Positions 11,497-20,442 of a stretch of DNA of 64,000 nt are shown here, piece by piece. The stretch covers positions 32,501-96,500 of the forward strand of contig NZ_CP126115.1 of NCBI RefSeq assembly GCF_030123505.1, read 5' to 3'. Position 1 is the stretch's first letter. The number at the start of each line of letters is the position of its first letter. The position numbers were made by a program, and so were the translations under genes. The notes under the pieces are model-generated. The model was given only the letters and a program-made list of their open reading frames with translations. It was not told the DNA's origin and searched no databases. The DNA is from Neobacillus sp. YX16. GTDB taxonomy: Bacteria; Bacillota; Bacilli; Bacillales; Cytobacillaceae.

Positions 11497-13002
11497 ATGA
11501 TTAAAATAGTTGTAAACGAAAATTCACCTGTCCATTTCAAAAAGAACTGGAAGTTTTGTGTTGGGACAGGCAGGCTTGGACTAGCGCTACAAAAGGAATA
11601 CTTGGAGCATCTAAAAATAGCAAAAGAGGCGATTGGATTCGATTACATCCGAGGACATGGTTTGCTGCATGATGATGTCGCCATTTACCGTGAAATAGAA
11701 GTTGACGGAGAAATCCGCCCTTTCTACAACTTTACTTATATCAATCGAATTTTTGATTCGTATTTGGAATTAGGCATTCGTCCATTTGTAGAAATAGGCT
11801 TCATGCCAAACCTCTTAGCTTCGGGAGAGCAGACCATTTTTGATTGGAAAGGAAATGTTACCCCTCCTAAGGATTATGAAAAATGGTCAGACTTAATCAA
11901 GGCGGTTGTTTCTCATTTTGTGGAACGTTACGGGATTGAGGAAGTATTAAAATGGCCATTTGAGATATGGAATGAACCGAATCTAGTAAACTTTTGGAAA
12001 GATGCCGATAAACAGGAGTATTTTAAATTATATAAAGTAAGTGCAAATGCCGTAAAGGCAGTTCATCCTGACCTTCAGGTCGGTGGTCCAGCAATTTGCG
12101 GTGGTGCTGACGAATGGATTGTCGATTTCTTAAATTTTTGTGAGAAGGAAAAGGTACCTGTGGACTTTGTCTCGAGGCACGCCTATACCTCTCAGCAGCC
12201 TAACAAAGTAACCTTTGATTATTATTATCAAGAATTAGTGGAAAACACAAAAATGCTAGAGGAATTCAAGTCGGTACGAGGCTTAATCAATGAATCTGCA
12301 TTTCCGCATCTTCCATTTCATATAACGGAGTATAACACATCCTACAGCCCAATTAATCCTGTTCATGACACGGTGTTAAACGCAGCCTACTTAGCTCGAA
12401 TTCTTAGTGAGGGCGGAGACTATGTTGATTCTTTTTCCTATTGGACATTTAGTGATGTGTTTGAAGAGGCAGGTGTGCCAAAGGCGCAGTTCCACGGCGG
12501 TTTTGGAATGATAGCGTTAAATGGCATAGCTAAACCGACTTTCCATCTGTTTTCTTTCTTTAATTCGATGGGGAAAGAGCAGCTTTATCGCGACGATAGC
12601 ACATTAATTACAAGGAGACCGGATGGTACCATTGCACTTCTTGCTTGGAATTTAGTCATGGACAAAGGAGAAGGGTATGAAAAGGAAGTAGAATTTGAAT
12701 TACCAGTAACCCATGCTGATATTTTTGTTAAACGCCAAACGGTTGATGAAAACAACGCTAACCCGTGGAAAGTATGGAAGCAAATGGGGCGTCCGAGATT
12801 TCCTGATAAAGCTAGTGTGAAAACACTACAACAAGCAGCAATACCGCTTATTCGAACATCAAAACTTAAGACTGAAAATGGAAAAATTACTTTCCAAGCT
12901 ACCTTAAAGAAAAATGAGGTCACACTGATTGAATTTATTCCTGTTAAGGATGAAACGGATACATATATTGGGTTGGACGATAGCTTAATAACTTCTTATT
13001 AA
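11497..13002 (+). CDS. xynB: GH39 beta-xylosidase
   Basis: 501-residue retaining GH39 beta-xylosidase that releases xylose from the non-reducing end of xylo-oligosaccharides; no signal peptide, so intracellular. With the start at 11497 (GGGAGGA 5 nt before) the acid/base falls at Glu160 (WNEPN) and the nucleophile at Glu278 (ITEYN), the same numbers as in Geobacillus stearothermophilus XynB1. This supports the start and rejects the longer frame from 11461. A (beta/alpha)8 barrel is followed by a beta-sandwich from about residue 360. It lies between xylB and the GH10 xylanase. Confidence 0.95.
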   Translation: MIKIVVNENSPVHFKKNWKFCVGTGRLGLALQKEYLEHLKIAKEAIGFDYIRGHGLLHDDVAIYREIEVDGEIRPFYNFTYINRIFDSYLELGIRPFVEIGFMPNLLASGEQTIFDWKGNVTPPKDYEKWSDLIKAVVSHFVERYGIEEVLKWPFEIWNEPNLVNFWKDADKQEYFKLYKVSANAVKAVHPDLQVGGPAICGGADEWIVDFLNFCEKEKVPVDFVSRHAYTSQQPNKVTFDYYYQELVENTKMLEEFKSVRGLINESAFPHLPFHITEYNTSYSPINPVHDTVLNAAYLARILSEGGDYVDSFSYWTFSDVFEEAGVPKAQFHGGFGMIALNGIAKPTFHLFSFFNSMGKEQLYRDDSTLITRRPDGTIALLAWNLVMDKGEGYEKEVEFELPVTHADIFVKRQTVDENNANPWKVWKQMGRPRFPDKASVKTLQQAAIPLIRTSKLKTENGKITFQATLKKNEVTLIEFIPVKDETDTYIGLDDSLITSY

Positions 13003-13040
13003 ATAATAGACTTAATAAGAAAAGTAGTTGATAAAAAGCA

Positions 13041-13070
13041 CCCCCTTAGGTCATATACTCCTTGGGGGTA
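13041..13070 (+). terminator. weak hairpin after the GH39 gene
   Basis: ACCCCC (13041-13046) pairs with GGGGGT (13065-13070) with a partly paired loop. No good T-run follows, so it may stabilise RNA rather than terminate. Confidence 0.35.
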
Positions 13071-13120
13071 TTGTGTATCGTGTATCAGAACATCCAAAAT
13101 GTTAATGAGGAGATGTATAA

Positions 13121-14131
13121 ATGACGACGAAAACAAGAGTTGAGATCCCTTCACTACAGAAGGTTTATGAAAAATATTTTAACATTGGTGCAGCCGTTAA
13201 TCCTCGAACAATTGAGTCACAACAGGACTTATTAGCTACACATTTTAATAGTATTACAGCCGAGAATGATATGAAATTTGAACGTTTACAGCCGGAAGAG
13301 GGTCATTTTACTTTTGGAAAGGCCGATACATTAGCAGCGTTTGCAAGAGAAAATCGAATGAAGATGCGCGGGCACACACTGGTTTGGCACAATCAAACTC
13401 CTGCTTGGGTTTTTCAGGATTCAAATGGGGAAATGGTTACAAGGGATCAATTGTTACACCGTAGGAAGGAGCATATTACAACCGTAGTGCAACGATACAA
13501 AGGCCAAATCTACTGCTGGGATGTAGTTAATGAAGCCATTAAAGACGAAGGCCCCGAGTTATTTAGGGAGACAAAATGGTTAGAAATCATCGGTGAGGAT
13601 TATATCGAAAAGGCATTTGAATTTGCCCATGCGGCTGACCCGGATGCTCTATTTTTTTACAATGATTATAATGAGTCCGACCCACAGAAGCGTGAAAAAA
13701 TCTATAAGCTTGTCAAATCATTAGTTGATAAGGATGTTCCAATTCACGGTGTGGGGCTCCAAGCTCATTGGAATTTAGTAAATCCAAGTCTAAAGGATAT
13801 TCGTACAGCAATTGAACGTTATGCATCTCTTGGTCTTAAGCTACATCTTACAGAGTTGGATGTATCCGTTTTCAATTTTGGAGATAAGCGGGCTGACCTT
13901 ATGGAGCCAACTCCTGAAATGTTAGAATTGCAGGCCGAAAGATATCATCAAGTATTTCATTTGCTTAGAGAATATCAAGACTCTATCACTTCTGTAACAT
14001 TTTGGGGCGCTGCTGATGATTATTCTTGGTTAAGTAATTTTCCTGTTAAAGGAAGAAAAAATTGGCCGTTTCTTTTTGACGAAAATCATCAACCTAAAGA
14101 CTCCTTCTGGAAGGTTGTCCAATTTTTATAA
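13121..14131 (+). CDS. GH10 endo-1,4-beta-xylanase, intracellular
   Basis: 336-residue GH10 catalytic domain with acid/base Glu138 (WDVVNEAI) and nucleophile Glu245 (LHLTELDVS). There is no signal peptide, carbohydrate-binding module or S-layer domain, so it should act in the cytoplasm on imported oligomers, as Geobacillus XynA2/IXT6 does. GAGGAG lies before the ATG at 13121. It follows the GH39 xylosidase and precedes the uronate dehydrogenase gene. It cannot replace a secreted xylanase, which is not in this window. Confidence 0.95.
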   Translation: MTTKTRVEIPSLQKVYEKYFNIGAAVNPRTIESQQDLLATHFNSITAENDMKFERLQPEEGHFTFGKADTLAAFARENRMKMRGHTLVWHNQTPAWVFQDSNGEMVTRDQLLHRRKEHITTVVQRYKGQIYCWDVVNEAIKDEGPELFRETKWLEIIGEDYIEKAFEFAHAADPDALFFYNDYNESDPQKREKIYKLVKSLVDKDVPIHGVGLQAHWNLVNPSLKDIRTAIERYASLGLKLHLTELDVSVFNFGDKRADLMEPTPEMLELQAERYHQVFHLLREYQDSITSVTFWGAADDYSWLSNFPVKGRKNWPFLFDENHQPKDSFWKVVQFL

Positions 14132-14214
14132 CAGAAGATTAATTGAGAAGAGATAACAGGGTTATGCCAGTTTTGCTGATTATCAATTAAGACAATGAGA
14201 AGGGAGATAACTGA

Positions 14215-15060
14215 ATGTTACCATTAAATCAAAATTTAAAGGGAAAAGTGGCCGTTGTTACAGGCGGCGGTGGAGTTTTATGCGGCTGTATGGCCAGAGA
14301 ATTGGGAAGACAGGGTATGAAAGTGGCTATTTTAAATCGTACCTATGAGAAGGCTGTAAAGGTTGTAGGTGAAATCAAGGCAGCAGGCGGAGAGGCACTC
14401 GCAATTGAATGTGATGTATTAAGTGTTGAAAGTGTGAAACGAGCGGAGGAAATAGTCTCTGCTGAGTATGGCAGCTGTGATGTATTAATCAATGGCGCCG
14501 GTGGCAATCATCCTAATGGAATCACAACAAAAGAAGTCTTTGAAAAAAATGATCTTATCCGTGATGAGTTAACAACCTTTTTTGATATGACGCCTGAGGG
14601 ATTTGGATTTGTCTTCAATTTAAATTTTATTGGAACACTTATTCCTACACAAATATTTGCAAAAAACATGATTGATAACCAAGGGACCATAATTAATATC
14701 TCATCCATGAGTGCCCCAAGTCCGATGACAAAGGTGCCGGCTTATAGTGCGGCGAAATCAGCGATTGAGAATTTTACAAAATGGCTATCGGTTCATTTTG
14801 CCGAAGCTGGACTACGGATAAATGCAATTGCACCTGGTTTCTTTTTAACAGAACAAAACCGGGCGCTTTTGACGAACCCAGATGGAACAAATACAGAAAG
14901 AACTAACAAAATTCTAGCAGGTACTCCAATGAGAAGATTAGGAAAACCAGAAGATTTACTAGGTACCTTATTATGGCTTGTTGACAAAGAAGCCAGCGGA
15001 TTTGTCACTGGAATAAGTGTCCCAGTGGATGGCGGGTTTATGGCTTATTCAGGAGTATAA
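14215..15060 (+). CDS. uxuB: D-mannonate oxidoreductase, SDR type (UxuB/YjmF-like)
   Basis: 281-residue classical short-chain dehydrogenase, similar to the SDR-type fructuronate reductases of Bacilli (YjmF) rather than the long-chain E. coli UxuB. The nucleotide-binding TGGGGVLCG is near residue 16, NGAGGNHP follows, and the catalytic Tyr177 and Lys181 are in AYSAAK. The long loop with [14 protein letters not shown] is typical of the subgroup. Expected reaction: D-fructuronate + NADH to D-mannonate, feeding UxuA (22987). The exact substrate is inferred from the GH67 and uxuA context. Confidence 0.85.
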   Translation: MLPLNQNLKGKVAVVTGGGGVLCGCMARELGRQGMKVAILNRTYEKAVKVVGEIKAAGGEALAIECDVLSVESVKRAEEIVSAEYGSCDVLINGAGGNHPNGITTKEVFEKNDLIRDELTTFFDMTPEGFGFVFNLNFIGTLIPTQIFAKNMIDNQGTIINISSMSAPSPMTKVPAYSAAKSAIENFTKWLSVHFAEAGLRINAIAPGFFLTEQNRALLTNPDGTNTERTNKILAGTPMRRLGKPEDLLGTLLWLVDKEASGFVTGISVPVDGGFMAYSGV

Positions 15061-15093
15061 AAGCATTATAAATCGTTAAAAGGTGGGACGAGA

Positions 15094-16245
15094 ATGATCA
15101 ATGTTGCGATAATTGGTGTAGGAGCGATTGCAACTGCACATATAAAAGCCTATGAGCAATTTCATGATAGATGTAAGATTGTCGCTATCTGCGACATTTA
15201 TCCGGAAAAAGCTGAAAAAATGGCAGCTAATTTTAACCTCGATGTTGAAGTTTACAGCGATTATAGAGAGATGTTAAAGATTTCCGACATCCAGTTAGTG
15301 TCAGTTTGTACTCCTCCTTATACTCATGCAGAACTAGCGATTGCTTGTCTTCATGCAGGGAAACATGTTGTTGTAGAAAAACCAATGGCTTCTTCTTTAG
15401 AAGAATGTGATGCTATGAATCTAGCACAAAAAAGCAGTGGGAAGATTTTATCAATTATTTCTCAGAACCGCTTTACCAATCCAATGATGAAGCTAAAGGC
15501 TGTCCTTGATACAAAACTTATGGGACCGATTGTTCATACACAGGTAGATTCGTTCTGGTGGAGAGGACATTGTTATTACGATTTATGGTGGCGTGGAACA
15601 TGGGAAAAAGAAGGGGGCGGATGTACTTTAAATCATGCTGTGCATCATATTGATATTTTCCACTGGATGAATGGAATGCCAGCTGAAGTAACTGCCGTCG
15701 CAACAAATACCTCCCATGATAATGCTGAGGTTGAGGACTTATCCATAGCCATTTGCCGTTATCCAAATGGAAGTTTAGCGCAAATAACAAGCTCTGTTGT
15801 CCACCATGGTGAAGAACAGCAATTGATTTTCCAAGGGAAAAATGCCCGTGTGTCTGTACCATGGAAAGTGAAAGCATCCAAATCCCAACCGAATGGTTTT
15901 CCTGTAAAGGATGAGGAGCTAGAGTCCAAGCTGAATGAAGCTTATGAACAAGTAAAAAATCTCGAGTTTGAGGGTCATGCAGCACAAGTTGAGGATGTAT
16001 TATCCGCAATTGAAGGGAAAAGGAAAGTTCTTGTTGATGGCATTGAAGGAAGAAAAACCGTGGAATTAATAACAGCTATCTATCAATCTGCTAGTCTAGG
16101 ACAAAATGTAAAGCTGCCGCTAAATGAAAACAGCCCTTTTTACACTAGAGAGGGTGTCTTAAATAATGCTGTTCATTTTTATGTAAAACAGAAGCATGTG
16201 GAGAACTTTACAGAAAATCCGATCACACTCGGCGGAAATTATTAA
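15094..16245 (+). CDS. Gfo/Idh/MocA family oxidoreductase 1
   Basis: 383-residue NAD(P)-dependent dehydrogenase. An N-terminal Rossmann fold with GVGAIATAH at residues 8-16 and the signature VVEKPMA (Lys96) are followed by an alpha/beta C-terminal domain with CTLNHAVHHIDIFHWM, whose histidines are likely near the active site. The family oxidises or epimerises sugars and cyclitols, and some members use transient oxidation to enable elimination. The substrate is unknown. It lies 33 nt after the UxuB-type gene and 15 nt before a second, different family member, so the pair is likely cotranscribed with uronate genes. Confidence 0.85.
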   Translation: MINVAIIGVGAIATAHIKAYEQFHDRCKIVAICDIYPEKAEKMAANFNLDVEVYSDYREMLKISDIQLVSVCTPPYTHAELAIACLHAGKHVVVEKPMASSLEECDAMNLAQKSSGKILSIISQNRFTNPMMKLKAVLDTKLMGPIVHTQVDSFWWRGHCYYDLWWRGTWEKEGGGCTLNHAVHHIDIFHWMNGMPAEVTAVATNTSHDNAEVEDLSIAICRYPNGSLAQITSSVVHHGEEQQLIFQGKNARVSVPWKVKASKSQPNGFPVKDEELESKLNEAYEQVKNLEFEGHAAQVEDVLSAIEGKRKVLVDGIEGRKTVELITAIYQSASLGQNVKLPLNENSPFYTREGVLNNAVHFYVKQKHVENFTENPITLGGNY

Positions 16246-16260
16246 GAGGGGGCACAAAAT

Positions 16261-17364
16261 ATGGACAGAACTGATGGAATGAATTATGCACCCAAAGGAT
16301 TGGTGAAAACTGTAGTTGTTGAACCAGGAGTATTTAAATTTGCGGCAATTGGTCTTGACCATGGTCATATATACGGGATGTGTAATGGCTTAATAGAAGC
16401 AGGCGGTCAATTAGTTGCGGTTTATGATCCAGATCCAAAAAAAGTGGAAGGATTTAAAAAAAGATATCCTGAAGTTGAGGTTGCCTTTTCTGAAGAAGAA
16501 ATTCTAACCAATCCGGAAATTAAGCTTGTTGCCAGTGCAAATATTCCATGTGACCGCGGACCATTGGGTCTTCGCGTACTCGATCATGGAAAACATTATT
16601 TTACTGATAAGCCTGCGTTTACGACAATGGATCAGGTGAAAAGGGCGAGACAAAAGGTAGCTGAGACCGGTTTAAGATGGGGAATTTATTACGGTGAACG
16701 TTTGCACTCCGAAAGCTCCATTTTTGCTGGTCAATTGATCGAGGAGGGAGCGATTGGCAGAGTCATTCAAGTCATTGGTACTGGCCCGCATCGTGCCAAC
16801 CCTAAGAGCAGGCCGGATTGGTTTTTTGATCCCGAATATTATGGTGGAATTCTTTGCGATATTGGAAGTCATCAAATTGAACAGTTTTTACACTTTGCCG
16901 GTGCCAAGGATGCAAAGGTGCTGCATAGTAAGATAGGAAATTATCATTTCAAACAATATCCAAAGTTCCAGGACTTTGGGGATGCGACACTGGTCGCTGA
17001 TAATGGTGCAACCTTCTACTTTCGTGTCGATTGGTTTACACCAGATGGTCTTGGGACATGGGGAGATGGACGTGTCACCATCTTAGGAACGGATGGCTAT
17101 ATTGAAGTTCGGAAGTATATTGATATTGCCAGGGATTCTCGTGGTGATCAATTATATTTGGTCAATCATCAAGGAGAAAAACATTATCAATTATCTGGAA
17201 AAGTCGGCTGTCCATTCTTTGGTGAATTTATCCTTGACTGCTTGAATGGGACTGAAAATGCGATGACACAAGAGCATACCTTTAGAGCTGCGGAATTATG
17301 TATTGAAGCACAGGAAAAAGCAATCTGGGTTGAAACAGCTGAGCACTCCTCTCCTTCTGTTTAA
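16261..17364 (+). CDS. Gfo/Idh/MocA family oxidoreductase 2
   Basis: 367-residue family member, diverged from its neighbour. The N-terminus has about 25 extra residues before the Rossmann strand, and the usual GxGxxG is replaced by GLDHGHIYG (residues 31-39). The family lysine is kept in FTDKPAF (Lys117), and CDIGSHQIEQFLHF provides candidate catalytic histidine. AGAGGGGG precedes the ATG. Function is unassigned. The atypical nucleotide loop may mean altered cofactor binding. An inverted repeat ends the group at 17398. Confidence 0.82.
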   Translation: MDRTDGMNYAPKGLVKTVVVEPGVFKFAAIGLDHGHIYGMCNGLIEAGGQLVAVYDPDPKKVEGFKKRYPEVEVAFSEEEILTNPEIKLVASANIPCDRGPLGLRVLDHGKHYFTDKPAFTTMDQVKRARQKVAETGLRWGIYYGERLHSESSIFAGQLIEEGAIGRVIQVIGTGPHRANPKSRPDWFFDPEYYGGILCDIGSHQIEQFLHFAGAKDAKVLHSKIGNYHFKQYPKFQDFGDATLVADNGATFYFRVDWFTPDGLGTWGDGRVTILGTDGYIEVRKYIDIARDSRGDQLYLVNHQGEKHYQLSGKVGCPFFGEFILDCLNGTENAMTQEHTFRAAELCIEAQEKAIWVETAEHSSPSV

Positions 17365-17397
17365 TGAGCTAATCGTTAATCAACTTTTTTTAGATAG

Positions 17398-17434
17398 AAG
17401 AGTAACTTAATTTTATAGTTAAAGTTACTCTTTT
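17398..17434 (+). terminator. terminator after the Gfo/Idh/MocA pair
   Basis: 11-bp stem AAGAGTAACTT / AAGTTACTCTT (17398-17408 with 17422-17432) ending in TTTT. AT-rich, so possibly leaky. Confidence 0.6.
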
Positions 17435-17494
17435 AAGGAAAATACAGCTTAAATATATTTTTAATCTTTTCCTTTGAAAGGAATGAAAAAAGAA

Positions 17495-18289
17495 ATGACG
17501 GTAACTGTTAAAAATGTAATTGATCTATTAATGGAACCAGTCGAGAGGCTTCAAAACACGGTGGACACCCTAAAGTGGGGGAATCCAGATATGGAAGTCA
17601 AAGGTATTGTCACTGCTTTTATGCCAACATATCAAGTGATACAGCAGGCAATAGCCATGGGGGCAAATCTGCTCATCACCCATGAAGGTTTATTTTATAG
17701 CCACCATGATAATACAGATGCGATAGAAAATGACTTGGTCTATCAAGAAAAGCGCAGACTTATCGAAGAGTCTGGAATTGCCATTTTTCGACTTCATGAT
17801 TATATACATCGATATCGGCCTGACGGCATAACAGCAGGATTAATTCAAGCTTTGGAATGGCAGTCCTATGTAGAAAAACATCAGACGGCTGCATCTGTTC
17901 TTTCTCTCCCATCAATGTCCGTAAGGGAAATTGCTGAATACATTAAAAGGAGGCTGGACATTAGCTTTGTTAGAGTTGTAGGAAATGTATCTTTACGATG
18001 CACGCGAATCGGGTTGTTAGCAGGATATAGAGGCGGAGGTAATTTGTCCATTCCGCTATTTGAAAAGGAAAAACTTGATTTAATAATTTATGGTGAAGGA
18101 CCAGAATGGGAAACGCCAGAGTATGTTCGAGATGCTATACACCAAGGAAAGCAAAAGGCTTTAATTGTCCTGGGGCATTCTGAAAGTGAAGAATCTGGAA
18201 TGAAGAATTTAGCTGATTGGCTGAAATCAACATTACCTTATCTTCCAGTTTTTTATATTCCGGAAAAACCATTATTTCAAGTAATTTAA
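17495..18289 (+). CDS. NIF3-like dinuclear metal-centre protein
   Basis: 264-residue protein of the NIF3/DUF34 fold, whose members usually form hexameric toroids with a two-metal site. The first metal motif reads LLITHEGLFYS (residues 59-69), where most relatives have two adjacent histidines. A C-terminal LGHSESEESGM is in the place of the usual GH...E ligands. It is shorter than the about 370-residue bacterial housekeeping form (YqfO), lacking its inserted domain. Biochemical role unknown. The start at 17495 is chosen because AAAGGA stands 12 nt before it, while the two earlier starts overlap that site. It lies between the oxidoreductase pair and the aldouronate transporter. Confidence 0.75.
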   Translation: MTVTVKNVIDLLMEPVERLQNTVDTLKWGNPDMEVKGIVTAFMPTYQVIQQAIAMGANLLITHEGLFYSHHDNTDAIENDLVYQEKRRLIEESGIAIFRLHDYIHRYRPDGITAGLIQALEWQSYVEKHQTAASVLSLPSMSVREIAEYIKRRLDISFVRVVGNVSLRCTRIGLLAGYRGGGNLSIPLFEKEKLDLIIYGEGPEWETPEYVRDAIHQGKQKALIVLGHSESEESGMKNLADWLKSTLPYLPVFYIPEKPLFQVI

Positions 18290-18352
18290 CTGTATTACAA
18301 GTAGTCATTATTTCCTAATTTTTTAACTTATTAGAAAAATAAAATATTTTAG

Positions 18353-18412
18353 TTGAAACCGTTTGCACTACAGTGTTAAGATAAACCTACATAGTTTATT
18401 GAATGAACAAAC
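18353..18412 (+). promoter_or_regulatory. promoter, cre site and XylR operator of the aldouronate transporter operon
   Basis: Candidate promoter TTGAAA (18353-18358), 18-nt spacer, TAAGAT (18377-18382). A cre-like TGAAACCGTTTGCA (18354-18367, one mismatch) covers the -35. A XylR operator GTTTATTGAATGAACAAAC (18394-18412) lies around the transcription start. This suggests both glucose repression and xylose induction of the operon at 18513. The leader to 18513 is about 120 nt with nothing else recognised. Confidence 0.65.
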
Positions 18413-18512
18413 AATGTATTTACGAATTAAAAACATTTCAAAAATAGGTTATTTAAGGAATTCCGTTTCGTTGCCATAAAGAAATAAAAAAACAAATAAG
18501 GAGGCGAACCAA

Positions 18513-19487
18513 ATGAAACCACTTGTCGAGGTTTCGACCCACCCCCCGCAAGAGATTGGTGTTACGAAGGTGAAAAGAAGTCAGTGGAGTCTAATACTAA
18601 AATCGGTTAGAAAAGATTGGCAATTATACTCTTTCCTTCTTTTACCAATTATTTATCTGGTTATTTTCAAATACATTCCGATGATAGGTAATATTATTGC
18701 CTTTAGAAGATTCATGCCCGGGGGAAGTATTTTTGGTGAAGAATGGGTTGGTCTTCATTACTTTAAAATGTTTGTACAAGATGCAACGTTCTGGCATGTA
18801 TTTAATAATACCCTTATGTTGAGCAGCTTGACATTACTTTTTGTTTTCCCAGCTCCGATTATTATCGCTTTATTATTGAATGAAATAAGATCTACTAAAT
18901 TTAAGAAGTTTGTTCAAACTACATCTTATTTGCCGCACTTCCTATCAATGGTTATTATAAGCGGAATGATTTTACAATTATCAGCTTCAAACGGTGCGAT
19001 CAATGCGTTAATTCAATTCTTTGGTGGGGAACAGATTCTTTTTATGCAAGACCCAAAATGGTTTCGACCAATTTATATCGCATCAGAGGTTTGGCAAACG
19101 ATGGGGTGGGGAGCCATTCTATATTTAGCTGCTCTAACTAATATAGATGAATCATTATACGAGGCTGCCAAGATGGATGGGGCCAACAGATGGAAACAAA
19201 CCATTCATATTACTATACCGGGAATTCTTCCAACTATAATCGTATTGCTTATCCTGAATATTGGAAACTTGTTGGCAGTTGGATTTGAAAAGATCTTACT
19301 AATTTATAACCCATTAAACTATGAAACTTCGGATGTTATTTCTACTTATCTTTTCCGGGTAGGTTTACAATCCAGCAATTTCAGTTATGCTACCGCAATT
19401 GGTTTATTTGAAGCAATAATTGGATTGGTTTTAGTCTATTCTGCCAATTATTTTTCAAAGAAATTCACTGATAATGGATTGTGGTAA
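18513..19487 (+). CDS. Aldouronate/oligosaccharide ABC transporter permease, LplB type
   Basis: 324-residue inner-membrane permease of the carbohydrate uptake-1 family with about six membrane segments (first near residues 45-65). The cytoplasmic EAA loop ESLYEAAKMDGANRWKQ contacts the ATPase. The long N-terminal tail and sequence style are of the LplB/YteP group, which in Paenibacillus and Geobacillus serves aldotetraouronate uptake (AguF). AAGGAGGCG lies before the ATG. The next permease starts 11 nt after its stop, indicating cotranscription. No ATPase gene is present nearby. Confidence 0.88.
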   Translation: MKPLVEVSTHPPQEIGVTKVKRSQWSLILKSVRKDWQLYSFLLLPIIYLVIFKYIPMIGNIIAFRRFMPGGSIFGEEWVGLHYFKMFVQDATFWHVFNNTLMLSSLTLLFVFPAPIIIALLLNEIRSTKFKKFVQTTSYLPHFLSMVIISGMILQLSASNGAINALIQFFGGEQILFMQDPKWFRPIYIASEVWQTMGWGAILYLAALTNIDESLYEAAKMDGANRWKQTIHITIPGILPTIIVLLILNIGNLLAVGFEKILLIYNPLNYETSDVISTYLFRVGLQSSNFSYATAIGLFEAIIGLVLVYSANYFSKKFTDNGLW

Positions 19488-19498
19488 GGGAGGATTGG

Positions 19499-20374
19499 AT
19501 GATGAAAGAGTCCGTACAGTACAAAGTATTTAGAGTAATTAATGTCATTATATTATTGCTTGTGGTTTATATAACATTATTTCCCTTTTTGAATGTTGTT
19601 GCCCAGTCATTCAGCGGTCAGGCAGAAATTAACGCAGGAAAGGTAAACTTGATACCAAAGGGTTTTAACGTCGAAACCTATAAGACGATTCTGCACGACA
19701 CGACCTTTTGGACAAGTTATAAAAATACAATTATTTACACAGTTGTTGGAACAGTGATCTCCATGGTAATGACAACCATGTTTGCCTATGTATTATCGAA
19801 AAAGCGGCTGATGGGTCGTAAGTTCTTTACATCCTTTGCCGTGTTCACGATGTTTTTCCATGGAGGATTGATTCCGAACTATATCCTTATTAAACAACTT
19901 GGATGGACAAATTCAATTTGGGCAATCGTAATCCCTGGTGCCATCAGTATTTTTAATATGTTGATCATGAAATCATTTTTCGAGGGAATGCCTGAGGAAC
20001 TTGAAGAAGCAGCATCGATTGACGGATCCTCTACGTATGGAACATTTTTAAAAATCATCTTACCGTTATCAAAACCGATTTTGGCTACAATGTTCTTGTT
20101 CTATGCGGTAGGAAGCTGGAATTCCTGGTTCGGAGCATTCCTATATTTAGATAAGTCTGAGATGTATCCGGTTACCCTTTACTTGAGAAATCTTTTGGCA
20201 GGAGCAACAACAGGTCAATCGGCTGGTGCTACTTCTGCGGATGATTTAACTCAAATTGCTGCCAATATCAAGGCAGTAACGATGGTCTTAACGGTCTTGC
20301 CGATATTATGTGTTTATCCATTTGTTCAGAAATACTTTGTTTCCGGTATCATGCTTGGATCGGTAAAACAATAA
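19499..20374 (+). CDS. Aldouronate/oligosaccharide ABC transporter permease, YtcP type
   Basis: 291-residue partner permease (AguG/YtcP group) with about six membrane segments and an EAA loop EELEEAASIDGSSTYGTF. The longest frame begins with GTG at 19481 inside the previous gene, but AGGGAGGA (19487-19494) points to the ATG pair at 19499/19502. It would form a heterodimeric channel with the 18513 product. Confidence 0.88.
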   Translation: MMKESVQYKVFRVINVIILLLVVYITLFPFLNVVAQSFSGQAEINAGKVNLIPKGFNVETYKTILHDTTFWTSYKNTIIYTVVGTVISMVMTTMFAYVLSKKRLMGRKFFTSFAVFTMFFHGGLIPNYILIKQLGWTNSIWAIVIPGAISIFNMLIMKSFFEGMPEELEEAASIDGSSTYGTFLKIILPLSKPILATMFLFYAVGSWNSWFGAFLYLDKSEMYPVTLYLRNLLAGATTGQSAGATSADDLTQIAANIKAVTMVLTVLPILCVYPFVQKYFVSGIMLGSVKQ

Positions 20375-20442
20375 TTTGGATGCAACTTATAAAAATAAGT
20401 TCATTATAAAACTTCTAAAATGAAAAACGGGGGAAAATTGCA

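Noticed and set aside
12585..12923. 112-codon minus-strand frame
   Set aside because: Shadow of the C-terminal part of the GH39 gene.
15518..16009. 163-codon open frame on the minus strand
   Set aside because: It lies entirely inside the well-supported Gfo/Idh/MocA gene and has no recognisable domain or ribosome site.
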